This document shows, piece by piece, positions 46,562 through 55,951 of a DNA stretch of 64,000 nucleotides. The stretch lies in the NCBI RefSeq assembly GCF_000248075.1, contig NZ_BAFB01000082.1:1-64000 (forward strand). The letters run 5' to 3'. This stretch comes from Gordonia otitidis NBRC 100426. GTDB taxonomy: Bacteria > Actinomycetota > Actinomycetes > Mycobacteriales > Mycobacteriaceae. A program made the translations under genes and the position numbers. The first letter of the stretch is position 1; the number at the start of each line of letters is the position of its first letter. The notes below the pieces were generated by a model. That model saw only the letters and a list, made by a program, of their open reading frames with translations. It did no database searches and was not told the origin of the DNA.

Positions 46562-47248
46562 TTAGGCGGCTGTCTGGTGGGAAGCACGCGTTTGTGCGAT
46601 GAAGACGACGATGCTCACGGCCTCGAGGATCACCGCTCCCCACAGTGCAGGTCCCACGCTCTGCGCGATCGCCGCTCCGCACAGAGCGCCAACCAGAAAG
46701 GCGACCACCACGACGGCAGTCGCGAGTGCGGCCCGGGCCTGGGCTGAGGAGCGACCGCGGACGAGGTCGGCGACCGCTGACACGAAGCGCATCAGATTTC
46801 CCGTCGTCGCAATGCTGACGAACGAAATGCCCCCCGCCGTGCGAAACAGTTCGAGACGCAGTCCCCCAACGAACGACAGTGGGATGACGAACAGTGCTGC
46901 GGGCGCGCCGACAGGCAAACACGCCAAGACGACGAAGACGAGGAGTTGGAAGACGAGCACGGCTCCGAGCGCCCGTGACGGCAGCGAGGGGGCCAGGGTG
47001 CGCAGCACCTGCGCAACAACGAGTCCCGCGAGGTAGGCGAGCAGGGGCCAGGCGAACTTCGCCCACTCGTCGCCCTTCACCACACCCACTGCCAGAAACA
47101 CCACGTTGCCGGTTTGTGCGAATCCGAAGACCTGATGGCGGAGGTACAGGAACGCGTCGATATAGCCCGCGACCGCGGTCATCAGCACTGCGCTGGCGAT
47201 GCCGATTTCTCCGCGCGGGAGTACGGGAATGCTGCGCAGGTAGGCCAT
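46562..47248 (-). CDS. DUF1275 (YoaK-family) membrane protein
   Basis: This is a 228-residue membrane protein of about six helices. The family signature is near the N-terminus: AGYIDAFLYLRHQVFGFAQTGNVVFLA, which is characteristic of YoaK. The second half has ISFVSIATTGNLMRFVSA in the repeated position, followed by a helix pair. Its function is unknown. The start ATG is preceded by GAGGGACGG. The gene stands alone, convergent with the dehydrogenase and 196 bp from its other neighbour. Confidence 0.9.
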   Translation of the reverse strand: MAYLRSIPVLPRGEIGIASAVLMTAVAGYIDAFLYLRHQVFGFAQTGNVVFLAVGVVKGDEWAKFAWPLLAYLAGLVVAQVLRTLAPSLPSRALGAVLVFQLLVFVVLACLPVGAPAALFVIPLSFVGGLRLELFRTAGGISFVSIATTGNLMRFVSAVADLVRGRSSAQARAALATAVVVVAFLVGALCGAAIAQSVGPALWGAVILEAVSIVVFIAQTRASHQTAA

Positions 47249-47335
47249 CAGTTGTCCGTCCCTCGGTCGGTTCGCGTCATGAGAGTACCGACGGGTGGAC
47301 AGTGGACGCGCGGGTGAACCGTCGACGTGTCATGG

Positions 47336-47372
47336 CGAAGGCTCTGCCTGACCTGGTCAGACAGAGCCTTCG
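47336..47372 (-). terminator. strong hairpin terminator
   Basis: CGAAGGCTCTG pairs with CAGAGCCTTCG (11 bp). After one mismatch, CTGAC pairs with GTCAG across a CTG loop, giving a 16-bp stem. It lies about 70 bp beyond the stop of the F420-reductase-like gene on the minus strand and before the DUF1275 promoter. Confidence 0.8.
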
Positions 47373-47444
47373 GTAGACGATGCCAACGGTGCGTCGCCTA
47401 CCGTGTGCGCCGATCCGCGCCCTTTTCGTTGCGGTCGGGGAGGT

Positions 47445-48023
47445 TCAGGAGATCACTGCGAATCCGGCGCCCCAGCTGATCTTCTCCGCGCTCGCGAGCG
47501 TGAGCTGGAGGAATCCGAGGGACTCGAGTTCACGGGCGCGCTTAAGACTTCCGGCGTCGACGGCCTTGAGGCCGCCCTCGGTGACGAGCCCGATCAGCAG
47601 ATCTTTGGCGGCGGTGTCGTCGCCTGCGACAAGGACGGTCGTGGTCTGCCCGGAGTCGCCGACCGTACCGGAGTTGAGGGTCGCTGCGAAGGTGGTGTTG
47701 AAGGCCTTGAGAACCCGGGACTCGGGTAGCTTGGCGGCCAACTCTGCTGCGGCGCTGGAATCAGCGGGAACCACGAGGGAGTCAAAAGTGGTGAAGTTCA
47801 ACGGATTCGTGATGTCGACAACCGTCTTGCCCGCGAGTTGGTCGGCGCGCTCGGTCGCGAGGACGTCGAGTTGCGGGTACGGCACAGCGAGCACGACCAG
47901 TTCGCCGGTGATCGCAGCCTTGTCGCCGTTGCCGATGATCTGAACGTTGGCGCCACCATTGCCCAGCACGCCGGCAATCGCTTGGCCCATGTTGCCGTTT
48001 CCGAAAACCGTTACCTCGGTCAT
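47445..48023 (-). CDS. NADPH-dependent F420 reductase-like / NAD(P)-binding protein
   Basis: This 192-residue protein has a Rossmann NADP-binding N-terminus (MTEVTVFGNGNMGQAIAGVL) followed by VDITNPLN and KAFNTTFAATL. These are typical of F420H2:NADP oxidoreductases and related short proteins. True Fno enzymes are about 220-230 residues. This shorter protein may bind F420 or be a paralogue with another role. ATG 48023 has GGAAGG upstream. With fgd in this same window, a role in F420H2 turnover is possible but unproven. Confidence 0.78.
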   Translation of the reverse strand: MTEVTVFGNGNMGQAIAGVLGNGGANVQIIGNGDKAAITGELVVLAVPYPQLDVLATERADQLAGKTVVDITNPLNFTTFDSLVVPADSSAAAELAAKLPESRVLKAFNTTFAATLNSGTVGDSGQTTTVLVAGDDTAAKDLLIGLVTEGGLKAVDAGSLKRARELESLGFLQLTLASAEKISWGAGFAVIS

Positions 48024-48342
48024 GTCTCTGGTTCCTTCCACTCTGGGGCCCTACGCGGCCCTTCTTCCCATCGCAACCGTAAGCCGCTCGGCACTCTTCC
48101 AGGGTGATTTGGAATGACGCACAGATCACATAAACGGACCGTGGTCCGATTACGGTCGCGGGAAAGTCGCAGCGGGGAGAGTGTCCGCGCCAGGACGTCC
48201 GTTGGGTACCGGTGTCAGGGAGGCACGTCGTAGTGCACGTTGATGCACGGATGGCGGCTCAGGTACGTGTGCAGCACATTACGTAGCCAGGGGAGGTGAT
48301 TCAGAAAAACAACGCGACCAGCGGTGACATCACCTGTGAACG
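48024..48342. other. 319-bp intergenic region with an inverted repeat
   Basis: No gene was found between the F420-reductase-like gene and the tRNA. A CGGACC-GT-GGTCCG inverted repeat at 48135-48148 lies about 112 bp upstream of the reductase-like gene. It could be an operator for that gene. Confidence 0.4.
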
Positions 48343-48416
48343 TGGAGCCGATGACGGGAATCGAACCCGCGTATTCAGCTTGGGAAGCTGATGTTCTGCC
48401 ATTGAACTACATCGGC
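48343..48416 (-). tRNA. tRNA-Gly (anticodon CCC)
   Basis: On the minus strand the acceptor stem GCCGATG (from 48416) pairs with CATCGGC, followed by discriminator T and an encoded CCA (48343-48345). The anticodon arm is TCAGC-TTCCCAA-GCTGA, giving anticodon CCC, which reads GGG. The T arm GCGGGTTCGATTCCCGT is standard. It lies about 1 kb upstream of dcd. Confidence 0.95.
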
Positions 48417-48553
48417 GTGCGAGGTCACTCGCGAACGACAGCCTAGCAAACCCAGGGTCCAGTGCACGTGACCGGTCGCGATGTTGTCTCTACCCTCGGA
48501 GGGTGATTCCGCGTTGGTGGGCCCGACACGGACACGATCTTGGGAGGGCACTG

Positions 48554-49324
48554 ATGGACTACCGCAACTCAACGGCGCTCATCACTGGAGCGAGTGGGGG
48601 TATCGGCGAGCAGTTCGCGCGTGCTCTCGCCGCGCGCGGCGCCGACCTTGTCCTCGTCGCGCGCAGCGAGGACAAGCTGGTCGCGCTCGCAGGCGAGCTT
48701 TCGTCGCGCTACGGAATACGTGCCGAGGTGATCCCAGCCGACCTGTCGGTTCCGGGTGCAGCCGACAAGGTGGTGGCCGAAGCAGACGGTCGTGGCCTGC
48801 GCGTAGACGTCCTGGTCAACAATGCCGGCTTCGGAACCTTCGGCTACCTCGCGAAGGCCGACCCTGCGCGGATCCGTGACGAGGTCCAGCTCAACGTAGG
48901 CGCCCTCACAGATTTCACCACCATCTATCTCCAGCGAATGGCCGAGGTCGGCCGTGGAGCAATCCTCAACATCGCAAGCAATGCTGCTTTCCAACCTGTC
49001 CCGCGCATGGCGGTGTACGCCGCGACCAAGGCCTACGTGCTCTCCCTCAGCGAGGCGCTGTGGTCGGAGGGTAGACGAGCGGGCGTGCGGGTTCTGGCGG
49101 TCTGCCCGGGCGCCACCGACACCGAGTTCTTCGACGTCGCGGGCGACGGCTCGGCGATGAAGCAACGACGCTCCACCGAGCAGGTCGTCGACACCGCCCT
49201 CAAGGCACTCGACGAGGGCAAGCCCAGCGTCGTCGACGGTCTTCTCAATCGGATCGGTGCGTATGGCGCGCGGTTCGCCCCACGTCGCCTGGTGCTCGCC
49301 ATCGCCGAACGCACGGTGAGCTGA
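48554..49324 (+). CDS. short-chain dehydrogenase/reductase (SDR)
   Basis: This is a 256-residue classical SDR. The cofactor motif [15 protein letters not shown] lies at residues 12-26. NNAGFGTFG lies near 90, and the active site has Ser near 140 and YAATKAY near 155. The substrate is unknown. ATG 48554 has GGGAGG 6 nt upstream, which rules out the longer upstream frame. It is separated from dcd by 49 bp and probably transcribed independently. Confidence 0.92.
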   Translation: MDYRNSTALITGASGGIGEQFARALAARGADLVLVARSEDKLVALAGELSSRYGIRAEVIPADLSVPGAADKVVAEADGRGLRVDVLVNNAGFGTFGYLAKADPARIRDEVQLNVGALTDFTTIYLQRMAEVGRGAILNIASNAAFQPVPRMAVYAATKAYVLSLSEALWSEGRRAGVRVLAVCPGATDTEFFDVAGDGSAMKQRRSTEQVVDTALKALDEGKPSVVDGLLNRIGAYGARFAPRRLVLAIAERTVS

Positions 49325-49373
49325 CCGACCGTCGACCTTCGACGCATCGGCCAGGTCCGATACGCTCGCAGGC

Positions 49374-49949
49374 GTGCTGCTCTCCGATCGTGACATCCGC
49401 TCCGAGGTCGCCGACGGGAATCTGGCGATCGATCCGTTCGATCCGTCCCTCGTGCAGCCGTCGAGCGTCGATGTCCGGCTCGACAACCTCTTCCGGGTGT
49501 TCAACAACACCCGATACACACACATCGACCCCGCACAGCGCCAGGACGAACTGACCACGCTGGTCGAGCCCGCCGATGGCGAACCCTTCGTCCTACACCC
49601 GGGCGAGTTCGTCCTCGGCTCGACGCTCGAGATCTGCACCCTGCCCGACTACCTGGCCGGCAGACTCGAGGGGAAGTCCTCGCTCGGTCGTCTCGGCCTA
49701 TTGACCCACTCGACGGCAGGGTTCATCGATCCCGGTTTCTCCGGCCACATCACGCTCGAGTTGTCGAATGTGGCAAACCTGCCCATCACGCTGTGGCCCG
49801 GCATGAAGATCGGACAACTCTGCCTGTTCCGGCTCAGCAGCCCGTCGGAGAACCCGTACGGTAGCGCGGCAGTCGGGTCGAAATACCAGGGTCAGCGCGG
49901 TCCCACTCCGTCGAAGGCATATCTGAACTTCATCCGCGACGCCGGATAG
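49374..49949 (+). CDS. dcd: dCTP deaminase (probably dUMP-forming)
   Basis: Dcd deaminates dCTP. In mycobacteria and some other actinobacteria the same enzyme also hydrolyses the dUTP formed, giving dUMP directly. The 191-residue protein keeps [12 protein letters not shown] at the N-terminus, [20 protein letters not shown] with the active-site Ser/Arg region, and [14 protein letters not shown] with the catalytic Glu. It starts with GTG, with TACGCT ending 7 nt upstream and no ribosome site, so it is likely leaderless. Next to it is a UDP-glucose dehydrogenase gene, as in M. tuberculosis. Confidence 0.95.
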   Translation: MLLSDRDIRSEVADGNLAIDPFDPSLVQPSSVDVRLDNLFRVFNNTRYTHIDPAQRQDELTTLVEPADGEPFVLHPGEFVLGSTLEICTLPDYLAGRLEGKSSLGRLGLLTHSTAGFIDPGFSGHITLELSNVANLPITLWPGMKIGQLCLFRLSSPSENPYGSAAVGSKYQGQRGPTPSKAYLNFIRDAG

Positions 49950-50051
49950 ACGACTGCTGTTCACCGAGGGTCCGCGACGTTCACATGGGCGCCTGCGACT
50001 GGCCACGCGCTCGTAGCGAGCTGGCAGATCGACCCACGTAGTCATCCAGGT

Positions 50052-51497
50052 ATGAAGCTGACAGTGATCGGTTGTGGATACCTCGGGGCGACACACGCAG
50101 CGTGCATGGCCGAGCTCGGACATGACGTCCTCGGCGTCGACGTCGACCCCGCCAAAGTGAGTCGGCTCTCCGCAGGCGAGGTTCCATTCTTCGAGCCAGG
50201 GCTCGCAGACATCCTGCGCCGCAACATCTCTGCAGGCAGGCTGGCGTTCACCACCGATGCGGTCGCCGCTGCGGGGCACGGTTCGGTGCACTTCATCGGT
50301 GTGGGAACACCTCAGCGTGCTCGCGGACATGCCGCCGACACGTCGTACGTCGAGGCCGCGGTCGACGCGTTGGTTCCTCACCTGCGCGGCGATCACCTCA
50401 TCGTCGGCAAGTCGACCGTGCCCGTTGGTACTGCGACGGCTCTCGCACGGCGGATCGACACACTGACTGCTCCCGACTCTGCTGTCGCGCTCGCGTGGAA
50501 TCCCGAGTTCCTGCGTGAGGGATTCGCCGTCGAGGACACGCTGCGCCCCGACCGCCTGGTCATGGGCACCGACCCCGACTCCGATTCGAGTCACGCACTC
50601 GAAACGCTTCGCGAGGTCTATCGCGACATCATCAACACTGGCCTTCCCGTCATCGAAACGGACTGGTCCACAGCAGAATTGGTCAAGGTATCGGCAAACG
50701 CCTTTCTCGCCACGAAGATCTCGTTCATCAATGCGATCAGCGAACTCTGCGAGATCGTCGGCGCCGACGTGTCCACACTCGCCGACGCGATCGGACACGA
50801 CAAGCGGATCGGACGTCGGTTTCTCAACGCGGGTCTGGGATTCGGCGGTGGCTGCCTACCCAAGGACATCCGCGCGTTCGAGGCTCGCGCCGAAGAACTC
50901 GGCGCGCACGGTGCCCTGCGATTCCTGCGTGAGGTCGACACCATCAACATGCGACGGCGCTCCGCGATGGTCGATCTCATCGTCGGGTCGTGTCCGCGGG
51001 AACTGTTGGGCGCCAACGTCGCGGTGTTGGGCGCCGCGTTCAAACCGGAGAGCGACGACGTCCGCGACTCGCCGGCATTGAGTGTTGCCGGACAACTGGC
51101 CCTGCGGGGAGCCTCGGTCACGGTGTTCGATCCCAAGGCGAACAGCAATTCCCAGCGGATGTACCCGATGCTGGCCTACGCCGACTCCGCGGCGGAAGCC
51201 GCGCAGGATGCCGATGTCGTCGCGATCGCCACCGAGTGGGCCGAGTTCGTGCACATGGCGCCGGCCGAACTCGATCCGGTCGTGCGATCACGCGTGATCG
51301 TCGATGGTCGACGCTGTCTGGACCCGCTGACGTGGACGCGGGCCGGATGGACCTACGCAGCGCTCGGCGGCAGGACTGCGGCCTCTGCCGACGAGCTCGC
51401 GCTGCAGAACGAAACCGCAGGTGGGCGGCGTCACACGGGTGCCGCACAGGCATCGGCAGCGTCCTTCGAAGGTGCGACACAAGTGGCGCATCGGTGA
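50052..51497 (+). CDS. udgA: UDP-glucose 6-dehydrogenase
   Basis: This enzyme oxidises UDP-glucose twice, using NAD+, to UDP-glucuronate for cell-surface glycans. The 481-residue protein has the NAD-binding GCGYLGATHAACMAELGH at the start, EVPFFEPGL, and NPEFLREGFAVED near 150. The catalytic Cys lies in LGFGGGCLPKDIRAF near 265, and FKPESDDVRDSPAL near 335. About 35 residues (Ala/Thr/Gln-rich) extend beyond the usual C-terminus and are probably disordered. The order dcd-udgA matches M. tuberculosis and supports the symbol. Confidence 0.93.
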   Translation: MKLTVIGCGYLGATHAACMAELGHDVLGVDVDPAKVSRLSAGEVPFFEPGLADILRRNISAGRLAFTTDAVAAAGHGSVHFIGVGTPQRARGHAADTSYVEAAVDALVPHLRGDHLIVGKSTVPVGTATALARRIDTLTAPDSAVALAWNPEFLREGFAVEDTLRPDRLVMGTDPDSDSSHALETLREVYRDIINTGLPVIETDWSTAELVKVSANAFLATKISFINAISELCEIVGADVSTLADAIGHDKRIGRRFLNAGLGFGGGCLPKDIRAFEARAEELGAHGALRFLREVDTINMRRRSAMVDLIVGSCPRELLGANVAVLGAAFKPESDDVRDSPALSVAGQLALRGASVTVFDPKANSNSQRMYPMLAYADSAAEAAQDADVVAIATEWAEFVHMAPAELDPVVRSRVIVDGRRCLDPLTWTRAGWTYAALGGRTAASADELALQNETAGGRRHTGAAQASAASFEGATQVAHR

Positions 51498-51587
51498 CCT
51501 CGTGCTAGGTTGAACTCTCGGAACCTCGGGGGAGTGGTCGACAGAGCGTGGCACAGAATTGACTGAGCCCGACTCACGAGAAAGCGT

Positions 51588-52931
51588 GTGGAGTTTCTCG
51601 ATGACGGGATTGCAACATCAATGGACGACGACGTGATCGCAGATGACGTGATCGCACCTGGGCGGGTGCTCGACGCCTCCGTGATCGGCCGTGTCTCCGA
51701 ACACCTCCGTCGGCGTCACTCGACCCTCGTCGATTCCCTGGCGCTGATCACCGTCGCCGACGACGGGGTCCGCGTGTGGCTCGCCGACGTCGAATCGGGT
51801 GCGGTCTTCGCGAACACGCTTGTCGCGGGTACCAGCGGAGCTGAGCTCGACGCACTCATATCCGATCATCTCGTGCGCGCCGGCCGCGTCGATCCCCCCG
51901 AATCCGCTGACTGGGCCGCAGAACTTCGCCTCCTCAGCCAGCGGGGGCGCCACCGCCTCGCCGAGTCCGACGGCGCGTTCATCATGGGCGAGAACCACGT
52001 GCGCCTGTTCCGTGTCACGCGACGCGACGTCGCGCAGTCGACGTTGGCATGCGCAGAGCGCGTGCCGGACGCGGTGGCGTCCAGCGCACAGGCTGCCCGA
52101 CGCGAGGTCAGCGCGATGGTGTTCGACGCGTCGCACACTGTGTGGCCCGGGCTGCCCGAACTGCTCGCACCCGTCGTCGACGTACCGATCGCTGTCTTCG
52201 ACGATGTCGTGGTGTCTCTGCCCGTCGGCGATGGTGAGTCGGGGCCCTCGGTCGGAGACCAGGCGGACCAATCGTCCCGGGGGCACTATCCGGGCGGGGG
52301 CAGGGTCGAGACCACCGACCTCCTCGAGGTGGAGCGGAAGCCGTACGCCGAAAGCCCGCCTGCTGCCCGTGCGGTGCGATCGGTCGACAACGAATTCGAC
52401 GTGACCGATCGGATCGAACCGATTTCGCTCGCATACTCCGACTTGCCGGACCGCGACCTGGCGATCGGGTACCAGACCTACCCCGCCGCCGACGATCCGG
52501 GTGTGGCGTCGCACTCCGAACAGCCTGTGCAGCAGGAACATTCGGTGGTCGTCGACAACGAATTACACGATCGTCGGAAGAAGATCGTACTCGGTGCGGC
52601 TGCAGCCGCCGCCGTCGTCGGGGTCGCTGTCGCCGCCACGGCGCTTGCCCTCAGTGGCGGCTCCGCGACACCCTCGACGTCGAATACCGTTGCCGCACGA
52701 CAGGCACCGGCGACGTCGACGCAGCTGTACGCAGACCTTGGCGACCTCAACGAGGCGCGCGCGCCGGCCGCGACCTACGTGCCGCCGCCCCCGCCGCCAC
52801 CGCCCACCACGCAGACCGAGCAATCACAACGCGCAGAGCAGCAGGCGCCCCGTCGGACGTCGCGACCGAAACCCCGACCGCGAGCGGTGATTCCACTACC
52901 CGGAGGACTGCCGCCTATCGTCGTTCCCTGA
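51588..52931 (+). CDS. one-pass membrane protein with Pro-rich C-terminus, unknown function
   Basis: I do not recognise this 447-residue protein. The N-terminal 210 residues form a folded alpha/beta region (LALITVADDGVRVWLADVESG; FDASHTVWPGLPELLAPVVD). An acidic, low-complexity linker follows. One strongly hydrophobic helix lies near residues 330-353 (AAAAAAVVGVAVAATALAL), and the extracytoplasmic tail is Pro/Gln/Arg-rich and ends in PRPRAVIPLPGGLPP. The layout, a cytoplasmic sensor-like domain joined by one helix to a Pro-rich tail, resembles cell-envelope regulatory or secretion-associated proteins. A weak Hsp70/actin-like impression remains unproven. It overlaps the convergent MerR gene by 36 bp. 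Confidence 0.6.
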   Translation: MEFLDDGIATSMDDDVIADDVIAPGRVLDASVIGRVSEHLRRRHSTLVDSLALITVADDGVRVWLADVESGAVFANTLVAGTSGAELDALISDHLVRAGRVDPPESADWAAELRLLSQRGRHRLAESDGAFIMGENHVRLFRVTRRDVAQSTLACAERVPDAVASSAQAARREVSAMVFDASHTVWPGLPELLAPVVDVPIAVFDDVVVSLPVGDGESGPSVGDQADQSSRGHYPGGGRVETTDLLEVERKPYAESPPAARAVRSVDNEFDVTDRIEPISLAYSDLPDRDLAIGYQTYPAADDPGVASHSEQPVQQEHSVVVDNELHDRRKKIVLGAAAAAAVVGVAVAATALALSGGSATPSTSNTVAARQAPATSTQLYADLGDLNEARAPAATYVPPPPPPPPTTQTEQSQRAEQQAPRRTSRPKPRPRAVIPLPGGLPPIVVP

Positions 52932-53702
52932 CGGCTCGTCGCGCTCGGCGATGGCGAGATAGTCGCCGAGTTGGCGTGCCATGTCGCGGTCGAGTGCGCG
53001 GTCGAGGGTGTTGTGCGCGATCGTCGACCCGGCGCGCCTGAGCTCGACGAGAAGGTCTCGCGCCCAATCGGATTCGGCGGGGGTCTGCGGAATCCAGCCG
53101 TCCTTGTATTCCTCGGCGATGGTGCCGCGACCCGCCGAGATGAGCGACTCCGCTGCCGAATCCATGTCAGTGCTGAGCTTCTCGTGCACCGAGAGGATCG
53201 AATTCAGTGTCACGCCTCGTCGGACCAGTCGGGCATAGGCGTTTATGGTCTCCTGGTCGAGCACGGTGAACGAGGTAGGAGGGTCCGACGGTCCCTCCGG
53301 ACTGATCAATCCGAGGTCGATGAGTCGTGTGAGGTACGCGGGGTTGCTGTTGTTGAGCAGTTCACGGAGTTCGTCCGCACTGACCGACCCCTTCGTCGTG
53401 TTTCCCCAGGGAGCTGCGACGACTTCACGGAGCCCGAGGACGTCCGCGAGGTCGTCGCCGCGTTGAATTCCGCTGAGGAACTCGCCGATGTGTCGGATGG
53501 TGAACCCGCGACGGAGCAGATCGTTGATCACCTTCAGCCGATCGAGGTGCAAGTCGGTGTAGATGGCGATACGTCCGCGACGCAACGGCCTCGGCAACAG
53601 TCCGCGGTCCTGGTATCCGCGGACGTTGCGCGTGGTGGTTCCGGCCGCCCTCGCCAGGTCGTCGATCCGATACTCGGTCGTGCCCTTGTCGTCGCTGCTC
53701 AT
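52896..53702 (-). CDS. MerR-family transcriptional regulator
   Basis: This 268-residue protein has a MerR winged helix at residues 8-75 (YRIDDLARAAGTTTRNVRGY, then GRIAIYTDLHLDRLKVINDL). A long helical C-terminal region of unknown ligand follows. It lacks the cysteine pairs of metal-sensing MerR proteins. ATG 53711 is an alternative start. It lies 16 bp after the TetR gene on the same strand, so co-transcription is likely, although the TetR gene mainly pairs with the divergent efflux gene. Confidence 0.87.
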   Translation of the reverse strand: MSSDDKGTTEYRIDDLARAAGTTTRNVRGYQDRGLLPRPLRRGRIAIYTDLHLDRLKVINDLLRRGFTIRHIGEFLSGIQRGDDLADVLGLREVVAAPWGNTTKGSVSADELRELLNNSNPAYLTRLIDLGLISPEGPSDPPTSFTVLDQETINAYARLVRRGVTLNSILSVHEKLSTDMDSAAESLISAGRGTIAEEYKDGWIPQTPAESDWARDLLVELRRAGSTIAHNTLDRALDRDMARQLGDYLAIAERDEPSGNDDRRQSSG

Positions 53703-53718
53703 CGCGCCCATTCTCGCA

Positions 53719-54297
53719 TCACGTCGACAGCCCGCGGAGCACCATCGCCAAGACGCGCTCGTAGTTGGTGCCCGGATCGATCGTCGGCGGATGCGTACCG
53801 GCCAACTCCAACGACACCGCACCGTGCACGCAGCTCCAGACCTGCATCGTCACCTCGTGGGGCTCGGCCCTCGTGAGTAGCCCCGCGTTCTGCCCGTAGC
53901 GGATGTGGTCGGTGAGGACTTCGAAGGCGTGGTCTGCGATGTCGGAGTCGGGATGGTGGTCGGAGCCGAACATCAGCGAATACACGACCGGGTACTTGAG
54001 TGCGAACTCCCGATACGCGCGCCCGCTGTGCGCCAGTCGGTCGCGCGCGTCGTCGTCCGTCACGTCGATCATGCGGGTGAACTCGGCAAATGCATCGCTC
54101 ACCAGGGCGTCGAGTAGACCCTCCTTGCCGTCGAAGTGGTTGTACACACCCATCGGTGCGACTCCGGCTTCCGTCGCAACGGAGCGGACGGTGAGTCCGG
54201 CAACGCCGTCACGTTCGAGGATTCGACGCCCCGAGGCGATGAGGTTGGCGCGTACCTCGGTGGCCGGAGTACGACGCGGAGTTCGTGAAGAGGCCAT
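53719..54297 (-). CDS. TetR-family repressor of a divergent efflux gene
   Basis: This is a 192-residue TetR protein with the DNA-binding domain TVRSVATEAGVAPMGVYNHF near residues 35-58 and a TetR_C_13-like ligand domain. The divergent neighbour is a 14-helix drug exporter, and a doubled operator fills the gap between them. It probably represses both and releases on drug binding, as QacR and related repressors do. The drug is unknown. Confidence 0.91.
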   Translation of the reverse strand: MASSRTPRRTPATEVRANLIASGRRILERDGVAGLTVRSVATEAGVAPMGVYNHFDGKEGLLDALVSDAFAEFTRMIDVTDDDARDRLAHSGRAYREFALKYPVVYSLMFGSDHHPDSDIADHAFEVLTDHIRYGQNAGLLTRAEPHEVTMQVWSCVHGAVSLELAGTHPPTIDPGTNYERVLAMVLRGLST

Positions 54298-54310
54298 ATT
54301 GACATCCTAC

Positions 54311-54346
54311 TAGAACGGTGTTCTTCTAGAAAAGAACAACGTTCTA
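54311..54346. promoter_or_regulatory. doubled TetR operator (36 bp, near-perfect inverted repeat)
   Basis: TAGAACGGTGTTCTT and AAGAACAACGTTCTA form 15-bp arms with one mismatch around a 6-bp centre. Each arm is itself an inverted repeat, AGAAC-N3-GTTCT, and the centre completes TTCTAGAA. It lies in the 88-bp gap between the TetR and MFS starts, so one site can control both promoters. Confidence 0.82.
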
Positions 54347-54385
54347 CAACAGTGGAACGAAAATCTATCAGCGGAGGTGAATCGG

Positions 54386-55951
54386 ATGCGTTCACGGTGG
54401 TTGGCGCTCGGTGCGCTGTGCTTGGCCGAACTGTTGGTGATGATCGACAACACGATCGTCAATGTCGCACTTCCGACCATGGCGCGCGATCTCGGTGCAG
54501 GGATTTCGGGCCTGCAGTGGATCGTCGACGCCTACACGCTGGTGTTCGCCGGTCTGCTCCTCACCGGCGGCTACCTCGGCGACCGCTTCGGTCATCGTCG
54601 GATGCTGGTCACCGGTATCGCGGGTTTTGCCGCGGTGTCGGCGCTGGCCGCGTCGTCGAACACACTGGGCGAATTGATCGTCGCGCGTGGGGGACTCGGT
54701 GTGTTCGCGGCGCTTGTCTTCCCTGCGACGCTCGCGCTGATCATCGCGATCTTCCCGGTCGGTGCCGAACGCGCGACCGCGGTCGGCGTGTGGGGTGCGA
54801 CGTCAGGCGTCGCGGTCGCAATCGGTCCGGTACTCGGTGGATGGTTGCTCGAGCACTTCTCATGGGCGTCGGTGTTCTGGGTCAACCTGCCCATCGCTGC
54901 TGTGACCGCGCTCGCGGTGCTCGCGGTCGTGCCGGGCACGCGGCCGGAGTCGGTCGCGCGGTTCGACGTCCTCGGCCTGGTCCTGTCGGTACTCGGACTC
55001 GGACTGCTGACCTACTCGGTCATCGAGGGACCGCACGTCGGCTGGGCCGATCCGCGGACCATTGCCGGCCTCGTCATCGCGGTCGCGGTGATCGGTCTGT
55101 TCGTGTGGCGCGAACTCACGGTGACACATCCGATTCTCGACGTCCGATTGTTCGCCAATCGCCGATTCGCGACCGCAGCAGGGATGATCGCCGTAGCGTT
55201 CTTCTCGCTCTTCGGATTCATCTTCCTCATCACCCAGTTCTTCCAGGCGGTCAAGGGCTACGGGCCTCTCGAAGCAGGGTTGCGCACACTGCCTTTCGCG
55301 CTCGTGACGGCAGTGTGTTCGCCGATCGCGATGGCGCTCGCGCACAGGGTCGGCCCCCGATGGGTCGTCACGACCGGTGCCGTCCTGATGTCGGCCGGCT
55401 TTGCGCTCGTGGAGATCTCGTCACGGGTGTCGGGCTACTGGGAGCTCATCATCTGGTCGATGGCACTGATGGCTGCTGGGCTCGCCGCGATCTCCGGTCC
55501 GTGTACGCAAGTGATCATGGATTCGCTTCGACCGGAACAAGCCGGCGCCGGCAGCGCGGTCAACGACACCACGCGCGAGATCGGCGGCACCCTCGGTGTG
55601 GCAGTGCTCGGTTCGGTGCTGACGTCCGTGTACGCGTCGTCCGTCGCGGAACGAATTGGTGGACTGGGGCTTCCGCGTCACCTCGCCGAGATTGCCGATC
55701 AGTCGGTGATGGGCGGGGCCGAGGTGGCATCGCGTACGCCTGCCTCGATGTCGGAGCGCATGACCGTCGCCGTGCAAGAGGTGTTCGTCGAGGGTCTGCA
55801 CAGCGCCGTGTGGGTCGCCGTCGTGGTGACGGCGGCGGCAGCCGTGGCGGCAGCTGTGCTTTTGCGCGGCGGGAGCGGTTCACGCACAACCGAACCCGAG
55901 TCCGAGCAGGCGTCAGAGGTCGAGGGTGAGGTGATCGCCGCCCGCCCGTGA
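54386..55951 (+). CDS. MFS multidrug efflux transporter, DHA2 (14-helix) type
   Basis: This is a 521-residue drug/H+ antiporter of the EmrB/QacA group. Family motifs are NTIVNVALPTMARDLGA in helix 1, GGYLGDRFGHRRML between helices 2 and 3, and the antiporter motif C-like GPVLGGWLLEHFSW in helix 5. ATG 54386 has GGAGG 8 nt upstream; GTG 54377 is too close to that site. The C-terminal tail is acidic. Its last 39 bp overlap the end of the convergent reductase gene. Confidence 0.93.
   Translation: MRSRWLALGALCLAELLVMIDNTIVNVALPTMARDLGAGISGLQWIVDAYTLVFAGLLLTGGYLGDRFGHRRMLVTGIAGFAAVSALAASSNTLGELIVARGGLGVFAALVFPATLALIIAIFPVGAERATAVGVWGATSGVAVAIGPVLGGWLLEHFSWASVFWVNLPIAAVTALAVLAVVPGTRPESVARFDVLGLVLSVLGLGLLTYSVIEGPHVGWADPRTIAGLVIAVAVIGLFVWRELTVTHPILDVRLFANRRFATAAGMIAVAFFSLFGFIFLITQFFQAVKGYGPLEAGLRTLPFALVTAVCSPIAMALAHRVGPRWVVTTGAVLMSAGFALVEISSRVSGYWELIIWSMALMAAGLAAISGPCTQVIMDSLRPEQAGAGSAVNDTTREIGGTLGVAVLGSVLTSVYASSVAERIGGLGLPRHLAEIADQSVMGGAEVASRTPASMSERMTVAVQEVFVEGLHSAVWVAVVVTAAAAVAAAVLLRGGSGSRTTEPESEQASEVEGEVIAARP

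Noticed and set aside
54352-55929. 525-codon frame alternative to the MFS exporter
   Set aside because: It is the same strand in a shifted frame. It gives an Arg-rich product, while the chosen frame has all DHA2 transporter motifs and a good ribosome site.
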